Below are positions 44,556 to 50,546 of a stretch of DNA of 50,546 nt, piece after piece. The stretch lies in the NCBI RefSeq assembly GCF_013415105.1, contig NZ_JACCDF010000020.1, positions 1 to 50,546 on the forward strand, given 5' to 3'. Below the pieces are notes generated by a model. It searched no databases, was not told the origin of the DNA, and saw nothing but the letters and a program-made list of their open reading frames with translations. Numbering within the stretch: position 1 is the first letter of the stretch; every line of letters begins with the position of its first letter. This DNA is from Vreelandella salicampi. GTDB lineage: Bacteria > Pseudomonadota > Gammaproteobacteria > Pseudomonadales > Halomonadaceae. The position numbers and the translations under genes were made by a program.

Positions 44556-45113
44556 TTACTGCAATCTCGCAATGCCTTGAGCGATGGCGACCTCACACGA
44601 AAGCCCTTGCTGATAATAAGCTTCCAACGCATGGCAAAAAGCAGCTGCGCGCTTTGGCAAGCCTTCGCGTTCGTAGCGCTGCGCACGGTCCATGACTCGC
44701 GCCTGGAAGGCGTCACGATCCACAGGCACGCCACCGCCTAGATTGTCGACGCTGATATGAAAGCGACGCCCACAGGCTTGGGTAAATAGATACTCTAGTG
44801 CCTGAGGCGCAATTTCAGCGCTTTCAAAAGCGGCTTGCTGCTCAGCATTGCGTCCATCAGGCAAATACCAGTAGCCATAATCTTCCCACTGGCGACGCTT
44901 GGCACCGGCGATGCACCAGTGGCTTATTTCGTGCAGGGCGCTGGCGTAAAACCCGCGCGCAAATATCACCTGGTGATAAGGCGTTGTGGCATCAGCGGGT
45001 GTATAAAGCGGCTCATCACCGCCGCGGACCAAACGTGTTTGGTAACGCTGGGCAAAAAGTCCATCAAAAAGCGCGGTAATGTCGGCAAGGGTCCAGCGCG
45101 ATTCACCTTCCAT
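44556..45113 (-). CDS. epmC: Elongation factor P hydroxylase EpmC (YfcM family)
   Basis: A 185-aa iron-dependent hydroxylase that modifies the beta-lysyl-lysine of elongation factor P. Conserved parts are the metal-binding HEISHWCIAGAKRRQWEDYGYWYLPDGRN block and the DNLGGG segment. AAGGAGG lies five bases before the ATG at 45113; the frame upstream to 45251 has no family similarity. EpmA/EpmB and efp are not in this window. It diverges from the MATE exporter gene. Confidence 0.9.
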   Translation of the reverse strand: MEGESRWTLADITALFDGLFAQRYQTRLVRGGDEPLYTPADATTPYHQVIFARGFYASALHEISHWCIAGAKRRQWEDYGYWYLPDGRNAEQQAAFESAEIAPQALEYLFTQACGRRFHISVDNLGGGVPVDRDAFQARVMDRAQRYEREGLPKRAAAFCHALEAYYQQGLSCEVAIAQGIARLQ

Positions 45114-45306
45114 GTAACCCTCCTTTCTCAGATCGCAAACGTTGGCCAAAGCGCGGGGATAAAGCCAACGCTCGTAAAAAAGACCGCAGTATAATCGCAA
45201 GCTAGGGTAAGGATAAATCGTGCGCTCGGTGGTTAGCGCGAGCAACAGCAACTCCTGCTACCATAGTCTCATTAGTCAGCAAAAATCACTCTTAAGGAGC
45301 GCAACG

Positions 45307-46719
45307 TTGGGTAGTGCCGCCAAAAGATTCACCACACTGTATTGGCCTGAAACGCGTTCACTTGTGCGTTTAGCACTCCCTATCTGTGGCGCGCAATTAG
45401 CTCAGGCGGGTATGAGCGTCGTCGATGTCATGATGACCGGACGCCAGAGCCCCACCGCGCTCGCCGCTGTGTCGGTGGGGTCAAGCCTATGGATGCCGCT
45501 GATGCTGTTTATGACCGGCACTCTAATGGGGCTAACGCCGATTGTGGCGCATCTACTTGGCGGGCAACGCCATGATGCTATTCGACCTGCCGTGCACCAG
45601 GCGCTGTGGGTGGCCCTGTTGCTCGGTGTCGTTTCTGCCGCATTGTTGTGGCTGATCGTCATTCCGATTTTTAACGCTATGGATGTGCCAGCGGATGTCG
45701 CGCAAACATCCGCTGCCTACCTCGCCGCAGTAGCGTTTGGTATGCCGGGAATTGCGTTATTTCAGGCACTGCGCGCGTTTTCGGATGGCATGAATCATAC
45801 TCGCCCCGTGCTTTGGATCAGCCTGATTGGCTTGAGCGTTAATATCCCCGCGAATTACCTGCTAATTTACGGCGGCGACGGCTTGGTCGATCTTTTCGGC
45901 GTTTGGCTACCGCAAAGCGTGCAACAACTACCTGCGTTGGGCGCTCTAGGCTGCGGCATTGCCACCGCGATCTCGATGTGGACGATGGCGCTCGCCATGA
46001 TGCTTTACACGCGCCGAAAGCACGTTTACGGCGCGGTGTCGCTTTGGGAGCGGCTGACACCACCGCAGTGGGCGGGCATCAAAGAGCTGACGATTGTCGG
46101 CATTCCTATCGGCGTCGCTATATTCGTCGAAGTCACGCTGTTTACACTGATCGCGCTCTTTATTGCCAGCTTCGGTGAAATCACGGTGGCCGCCCATCAG
46201 GTCGCCCTGAGCTATACCACGATTTTGTTTATGCTACCGATGTCATTGAGCATGGCGTTGACCGTGCGTGTGGGCAATACCCTCGGTCAACAACGCCGGC
46301 AGCATGCACGCTTAGTCGCCTGGAATGGCATTGCAGTGAGCCTTGTAACCGCTTTGATCAACAGCGCCCTGTTATGGTTGACCGGTGAGTTCGTTATTTC
46401 GCTTTATACCACTGACTCTGAGGTACAAACACTTGCGGCATCATTGCTGGCATTGGCCGTTTTCTATCAAGTGTCTGACTCGCTGCAAGCCAACCTTGCC
46501 GGGGCCCTGCGAGGCTATAAAGACACGCGTATTGTCATGGTGATTACCGTGCTTTCTTACTGGTTTGTCGGGCTCGGCGGCGGGCACTGGCTTGGCACCT
46601 GGGGTGCTTTTTCTGGCGCACTAGGGGTTCATGGCTACTGGATCGGACTCATTGCTGGCTTGAGCACTGCTGCCCTACTATTGGGCTGGCGATTACACCG
46701 TATTAGCCGCCAAAGGTAG
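45307..46719 (+). CDS. MATE-family efflux transporter (NorM-like)
   Basis: A 470-aa exporter with twelve membrane helices in two halves. The first half has PICGAQLAQAGMSVVDVMMTGRQSP and LWMPLMLFMTGTLMGLTPIVAHLLG, the Na+/H+-driven NorM pattern; the second half has VAAHQVALSYTTILFMLPMSLSMALTVRVGN. It probably expels cationic drugs or dyes. I chose a TTG start at 45307 because AAGGAG lies seven bases upstream and no ATG is nearby; the open frame reaches 45220. The DUF3080-type lipoprotein gene begins 6 bp after its stop, so they form an operon. Confidence 0.9.
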   Translation: MGSAAKRFTTLYWPETRSLVRLALPICGAQLAQAGMSVVDVMMTGRQSPTALAAVSVGSSLWMPLMLFMTGTLMGLTPIVAHLLGGQRHDAIRPAVHQALWVALLLGVVSAALLWLIVIPIFNAMDVPADVAQTSAAYLAAVAFGMPGIALFQALRAFSDGMNHTRPVLWISLIGLSVNIPANYLLIYGGDGLVDLFGVWLPQSVQQLPALGALGCGIATAISMWTMALAMMLYTRRKHVYGAVSLWERLTPPQWAGIKELTIVGIPIGVAIFVEVTLFTLIALFIASFGEITVAAHQVALSYTTILFMLPMSLSMALTVRVGNTLGQQRRQHARLVAWNGIAVSLVTALINSALLWLTGEFVISLYTTDSEVQTLAASLLALAVFYQVSDSLQANLAGALRGYKDTRIVMVITVLSYWFVGLGGGHWLGTWGAFSGALGVHGYWIGLIAGLSTAALLLGWRLHRISRQR

Positions 46720-46725
46720 CCCACT

Positions 46726-47754
46726 ATGCGCCACATGGTACGTCCTTGCCTCCTCTGGATGATCAGCAGCTTGTTGCTATTTAGCTTAACGGGCTGCGGT
46801 CAGGGCAGCGGGGCAGAAAGTTTTTGGCAGGACTACCATCAGCAGCTTAGCGGTTCACTGAACGCAGCCGATATTGATCGCTCGCCTCCGCCTAATATCG
46901 GTGCGTTTCCTGAACGGCAATCGATGCTTTTTGACATTAGCGAAACCCGCGCAAGCTTGCTCAATGTCTATGCGCTACGTGAGTGCGACATTACCTCGCT
47001 GGTTGCCGCCCGCAATAACCAGCTCGGCCGCGTTGCCCCGCCTAGCCAACAGTGGCTGTATGAGCGCGAGCTGTGGCAGCGCATCAGTCACTGCTGGAAT
47101 ACCGACGCGCCAAATGAACTTAGCGCCGAAAACCTCGAGCGCTTGCGTGAGATTACGCTGACCAAAACTAAGCAACTGCCTTACGTTAGTTGGAACGCGA
47201 TTTTTGACTCAAGTGAGTGGGAAAAGAACTTTTCACGTGCTAGCCAACCGCTTTCCGCCACCGAGCTAAACCTTTCGCCAGAGACAAGCGATATAAAGTC
47301 AGGTCTCGATGCTCTCCACTATCTACGCGACATGACACTCCACCAGTTTGATCGAGAGTGGGAACAGGATTCCAGCCAACTAGAGAACCATCTTAAAACG
47401 CTACAAGAACGCCCCTTAACCGCCGAGCTGCTCCGCTCATTGATGCTGGCGACACAACGTTTGGACGAAGCTAACGCGCTACTGCAGTCCGCTGATCAAA
47501 GCCGCTGTTTACCCGCTTGGGGGCAGACTTACCTGGATCAACTCGCACAGACCGCTTTCACCTGGCTTAGCGTGATCGCTACGCTTATTGACAGCCATCC
47601 CGTGGCGCCCCCTGCCAAGTGGCAGCGCTATTACCGTGCTTGGATATCGCTTGAAGCACCGGATGCCCCCTGGAAAAACTTCCAACGTGCGCTAACAACA
47701 CATACAGCGGCACGCCGTGAATTTCCTGCGTGCCAAGCATCAGCATCGGATTAA
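46726..47754 (+). CDS. DUF3080-type lipoprotein
   Basis: A 342-aa secreted protein. The N-terminus is a lipoprotein signal (LLWMISSLLLFSLTGC) with the lipobox LTGC at about residue 24, so it is probably tethered to the outer membrane. The mature part is helical, with tryptophan-rich turns and an ERQSMLFDISETRASLLNVYALRECDITSLVAARNNQLG region that matches the DUF3080 family as I recall it. Function unknown. It follows the MATE gene by 6 bp. Confidence 0.83.
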   Translation: MRHMVRPCLLWMISSLLLFSLTGCGQGSGAESFWQDYHQQLSGSLNAADIDRSPPPNIGAFPERQSMLFDISETRASLLNVYALRECDITSLVAARNNQLGRVAPPSQQWLYERELWQRISHCWNTDAPNELSAENLERLREITLTKTKQLPYVSWNAIFDSSEWEKNFSRASQPLSATELNLSPETSDIKSGLDALHYLRDMTLHQFDREWEQDSSQLENHLKTLQERPLTAELLRSLMLATQRLDEANALLQSADQSRCLPAWGQTYLDQLAQTAFTWLSVIATLIDSHPVAPPAKWQRYYRAWISLEAPDAPWKNFQRALTTHTAARREFPACQASASD

Positions 47755-47876
47755 TAAGGGAAAATTGCGCCTAGGCCTTAACCTTCGCCTCAAGCTGTGC
47801 TATTGGTGAGTTATGCGGAAAGCTTGCTAGGCCTGCTTTGCCAATGTCGAGACCACGCAGCACCAGGAGGGACATC

Positions 47877-48575
47877 ATGGGCGCATCACTGTCACCCCGT
47901 TCTGCCCAGGTCATCGACCTGGAAACCGTTCGTCGGCGCCAACAGGCGCAAAAGGGCTTGACCCGCTTAGCCCCTGAGCTAGATGGGCTAGAAATGGTGT
48001 ATCAGCTCGACACCGATCCAGAAAATTATTACGGCATGCCGGTATTGGCTTGGGGATTACGCGAAGATGGGCAAGTCGTGGGGCTCATCCCCTGGATGGA
48101 GACACTGACACCATGCCACCGCCTTGATAGCCATGAAAACGGCTGCTTTGTTGGTTATCGTGACCCCGAAACCGAAGAGATTTTTACCGAGCCGCCTGAG
48201 CATAAATGGCATGAGCTTACCAGTGCTGCTGATTACTTTGACTATGAAGCTTCACAAGAAGTAACGCTGATTCAGCAAATTCCCGATATGCTCGGGACTC
48301 ACGCTCTCTGCATGGATACCAACAAGGCTCCTTGGCAGATGAAGCCGGTTTATGGCTGGAACCTCTACAGCGATGGTAACGTTGATGCGCTGCTTGCCGA
48401 TGAAAACAAAGCGACAATGACGCCCATTTTGCTAGGTGATACCTGCCTTTACAGTGCTCGTTCGCGGCATCCTAAGCTTTATTTCTTCCAACGCCATATC
48501 GCCAATCGCATTCTGGAAGAAGATCCCGCAACGCTTGAAGCTTTAGCCCTCATTGCCGTTCCTTCAGCGCCGTAA
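47877..48575 (+). CDS. Conserved protein of unknown function
   Basis: A 232-aa protein that I do not recognise. The first ~40 residues are basic and probably unstructured (VIDLETVRRRQQAQKG), followed by a compact soluble domain with many aromatic residues: GMPVLAWGLREDGQVVGLIPWMETL, then EVTLIQQIPDMLG, MKPVYGWNLYSDGNVDALLAD and SRHPKLYFFQRHIANRILEEDP. The two segments with W-[LI]-x-x-[ED]-G-x-V suggest an internal duplication. AGGAGG before ATG 47877 sets the start. Confidence 0.72.
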   Translation: MGASLSPRSAQVIDLETVRRRQQAQKGLTRLAPELDGLEMVYQLDTDPENYYGMPVLAWGLREDGQVVGLIPWMETLTPCHRLDSHENGCFVGYRDPETEEIFTEPPEHKWHELTSAADYFDYEASQEVTLIQQIPDMLGTHALCMDTNKAPWQMKPVYGWNLYSDGNVDALLADENKATMTPILLGDTCLYSARSRHPKLYFFQRHIANRILEEDPATLEALALIAVPSAP

Positions 48576-48638
48576 CACTACGGCAGCCAAGCAAGATGCT
48601 CCTTGTAGGCTGCCGATCAAAGCATACGGTTAGAGAAG

Positions 48639-48890
48639 TCAGGCGAGGCGGATAAAATAGCGGTACGTTTCACCTGACGTTTCTTGGGCAATGAGTTCGT
48701 GCTCCAAAAATTGGCAAAACTTAGGCACATCTCGCGTAGTAGCAGGGTCAGTCGCGACCACCTGCAGCACTTGTCCCGGCGCCATATCACGCACTTTGTT
48801 GTGCATCATCATGATAGGTTCGGGGCAATAGAGACCGCTGGTATCCAATAATGCGTCGTAGTCAGGTAAAGTTTCCATGTTCTCAGCCAT
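48639..48890 (-). CDS. tusA: TusA-family sulfurtransferase
   Basis: An 83-aa protein that passes sulfur as a persulfide, mainly for the 2-thio modification of tRNA wobble uridines. The catalytic cysteine lies in [22 protein letters not shown] (CPxP motif) and the fold is confirmed by [28 protein letters not shown]. The length fits TusA. It diverges from the ABM-domain gene. Confidence 0.95.
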   Translation of the reverse strand: MAENMETLPDYDALLDTSGLYCPEPIMMMHNKVRDMAPGQVLQVVATDPATTRDVPKFCQFLEHELIAQETSGETYRYFIRLA

Positions 48891-48920
48891 TTAGACCCTC
48901 GGTTTAGGAAGCAAAAAGGT

Positions 48921-49208
48921 ATGATCAAAATTATCATTGAACGGCGAATTATGCCTGGCCTGGAAGAAGAATTTGAGCAAGCCGCACGCGAAGCAATGCG
49001 CGCTTCATTAGGTGCTCGCGGCTTCGTCGGGGGCGAAACCTTAGTCGAAATGGGGCATCCTGACAGGCGCCTTATGATCACCAAATGGCGCGACTTACGT
49101 GCTTGGAAAGAGTGGCACTCCAGCGAAGATCGCGCTGTTGCTATGCAACGTATTTTGCCACTTCTCACAGAAGAAGAAACCATCCGTGTTTACGAAGGCA
49201 GTTATTAA
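48921..49208 (+). CDS. Antibiotic biosynthesis monooxygenase (ABM) domain protein
   Basis: A 95-aa single-domain protein of the ferredoxin-like ABM fold: IKIIIERRIMPGLEEEFEQAAREAM, then GFVGGETLVEMGHPDRRLMITKWRDLRAWKEWHSS. Small ABM proteins act as cofactor-free oxygenases, haem-degrading enzymes or of unknown function; the ligand is not evident here. AAGG-like bases precede the ATG. Confidence 0.85.
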   Translation: MIKIIIERRIMPGLEEEFEQAAREAMRASLGARGFVGGETLVEMGHPDRRLMITKWRDLRAWKEWHSSEDRAVAMQRILPLLTEEETIRVYEGSY

Positions 49209-49235
49209 CAAAAGCTATTTTTAGAAAGGCTATGC

Positions 49236-50303
49236 TTAGCTTTCCAGCCGGACATGCACCGTCACCTCTTCGCGGTCGTGGTAAAGGTGACGGCATCTTA
49301 TCCGGCTTTTCACCCCTGCTTGATGCAGCGACGACTCGAGATGAGAAAGGCACTTGGTGACTTCTTCCCAGCGCTTCTTCATGGGTAACTTCAAGTTAAA
49401 AACCGCTTCTTTACACCACCGCCGAACCAACCAGCGCTCAACCATCGCCAGTACACGCATAGGTTTGTCGACGATATCACATACCAACCAATCCAAACGT
49501 TGTGGTGGCTCCCACGTAAAACCGTCTTCTTTTAGATGGTCCACTTGACCGCTTGCCATCAGGTCAGCATTTATGGGTCCATTGTCGATGGCATATACAT
49601 ACATGCCTTTTTGCACGAGCTGCCACGTCCATCCGCCGGGTGCTGCGCCTAAATCAGCTGCTGTCATGTGAGGTGAAAGCCTCTGTTCCCACTCTTGCTT
49701 GGGAATAAACTCATGCCAAGCCTCTTCGAGCTTAAGCGTTGAGCGGCTTGGGGCACGTGAAGGTGACCGCAGGCGACGTATTCCCCCTGGCAGTTCGCTG
49801 CGATTCCCCGGAAACGACATACCCAGCTGCACGCAAGTACCACTTTTCCAGAATACGTGCAGTCGCCGACCTCCGGCTTTTCGACGCAATGCGCCTCGCT
49901 TTTTCAATGTGCTTTCAAGCGGGCGCGATAATGCCTTAAGTAAGCGAGAGAGCGCTTTGCCATCGTTGGTATCAGGGGTTTCATGCCAAATGGCATCAAA
50001 ACTCCACCCAGCTTCTAGCAGCTGATCGACAATAGGGCTTAACCGATCCTCACGACTCAACGTTAACTCCGGCACTGCCACTAAGCTTTGTCGCGCAAAA
50101 ATCAGTAAATCAAACGCAGCTAAACGGTGTAAGGTGTTGATTGGCTCTTCGTTCTTCCTCGTTAGACTTGCCCACCCATCGCCACTTTCCTCGACACACA
50201 GAACCCCATGTACACCCGCATGGTATTGCAGCTCGGCTAAAACAGCTTTTTCAAAGCCAGGTCGACAATACACCAGCCATGTTGATGGAACCGCGTGAGC
50301 CAC
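49236..50303 (-). CDS. rlmM: 23S rRNA C2498 2'-O-ribose methyltransferase RlmM
   Basis: A 355-aa S-adenosylmethionine-dependent enzyme that methylates C2498 of 23S rRNA. The N-terminal THUMP-like part begins STWLVYCRPGFEKAVLAELQYHAG; the catalytic domain has the SAM motif ADLGAAPGGWTWQLVQKGM near residue 210, the catalytic lysines in DIVDKPMRV and FNLKLPMKKRWEE. The start is a GTG at 50303 with AGGGGAG upstream, giving nearly the length of E. coli RlmM (366 aa); the frame continuing to 50537 runs into the rRNA terminator and is not coding. Confidence 0.93.
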   Translation of the reverse strand: MAHAVPSTWLVYCRPGFEKAVLAELQYHAGVHGVLCVEESGDGWASLTRKNEEPINTLHRLAAFDLLIFARQSLVAVPELTLSREDRLSPIVDQLLEAGWSFDAIWHETPDTNDGKALSRLLKALSRPLESTLKKRGALRRKAGGRRLHVFWKSGTCVQLGMSFPGNRSELPGGIRRLRSPSRAPSRSTLKLEEAWHEFIPKQEWEQRLSPHMTAADLGAAPGGWTWQLVQKGMYVYAIDNGPINADLMASGQVDHLKEDGFTWEPPQRLDWLVCDIVDKPMRVLAMVERWLVRRWCKEAVFNLKLPMKKRWEEVTKCLSHLESSLHQAGVKSRIRCRHLYHDREEVTVHVRLES

Positions 50304-50411
50304 TGATCTCCCCTTTTGATTAACTTGCCACTTGATAAACAAACGCGCATAGAACACACGGTAACTTTCACGCGGCATCATATCATGCTCAAGCGTTATG
50401 ATGGCGCACAT

Positions 50412-50449
50412 AAAAAATCCCCCCAGGCATAAGCCCGGGGGGATTTTTC
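50412..50449 (-). terminator. rRNA operon terminator
   Basis: On the minus strand a hairpin with a stem around CCCCCC/GGGGGG and A/T-rich flanks (AATCCCCCC, GGGGGGATTTTT) is followed by a T tract, directly downstream of the 5S rRNA end. The T/A flanks would allow it to act in both directions. Confidence 0.9.
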
Positions 50450-50456
50450 GGATAAG

Positions 50457-50546
50457 TGCCTGACGATGACCTACTCTCGCATGGGGAGACCCCACACTAC
50501 CATCGGCGCTGAGCGGTTTCACTACTGAGTTCGGCAAGGGATCAGG
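50457..50546 (-). rRNA. rrf: 5S ribosomal RNA, 3' part (cut by window edge)
   Basis: Read on the minus strand, the sequence from the window edge is the 5S rRNA from its conserved CCTGATCCCTTGCCGAACTC loop through GCGCCGATGGTAGTGTGGGG to the 3' GTCAGGCA, about 90 of ~116 nt. The 5' part and presumably the 23S and 16S genes lie beyond the window. Confidence 0.95.

Noticed and set aside
50304..50537. N-terminal extension of RlmM
   Set aside because: It would be coded through the rRNA terminator and antisense 5S rRNA; a GTG with a strong ribosome site at 50303 gives the family length.

Overview
The window comes from a gammaproteobacterial chromosome, most likely Halomonas or a close relative (Halomonadaceae). 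This is inferred from the kinds of protein families present and moderately high GC, not from a database search. It is mostly housekeeping sequence on both strands, with two places where the chromosome has visibly been rearranged.

Left part (1-9.5 kb): the window opens on the last codons of an IS30-family transposase, followed by an AAA-ATPase/PD-(D/E)XK protein of the accessory kind. Then come an inositol-monophosphatase-family gene, a lone FecE/FhuC-type ATPase under a Fur-box-like promoter, a metallophosphatase-nadK pair, a DMT exporter, a Pmp3-domain protein, a CBS-pair protein and a small membrane protein. Two minus-strand terminators here share an unusual 12-nt sequence next to the hairpin.

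Proline block (8.7-18.7 kb): an AraC-family regulator (PruR-like), a 1063-aa PutA, a PutP sodium/proline symporter and a second, longer 1221-aa PutA. Short remnants of the start and the end of another putP lie immediately after putA1 and immediately after putA2. The simplest reading is that the native putA-putP operon was interrupted by a putP-putA cassette, leaving scars on both sides.

Middle (18.9-24 kb): OmpW-like porin, YqcC, a DUF3549-type protein, a RimB-like protease and RimK (separated by five copies of a 15-bp tandem repeat), a helical protein and a SanA/YdcF-like membrane protein.

Fe-S block (24-30.2 kb, minus strand): Rrf2-type regulator-sufB-sufC-sufD-sufS-sufT, read from a promoter whose -10 element lies inside an IscR-like operator, with a Fur-like site further upstream. 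Next are a PhnA/YjdM zinc-ribbon protein, a PEBP-family protein, a flavodoxin-like protein and a histone-deacetylase-family amidohydrolase.

Fatty-acid block (33.2-36.6 kb, minus strand): fadB-fadA encodes the beta-oxidation multienzyme complex. It is followed by a DUF5924/DUF2914-type membrane protein, a MarR-family regulator, a universal stress protein, the ABC-F ATPase uup, tatD, an exonuclease-fold-like protein, a permease, epmC, a MATE exporter, a DUF3080-type lipoprotein, an unknown protein, tusA, an ABM-domain protein and rlmM. The right edge is the 3' part of a 5S rRNA on the minus strand, so an rRNA operon ends here.

No CRISPR array, prophage or tRNA gene was seen.
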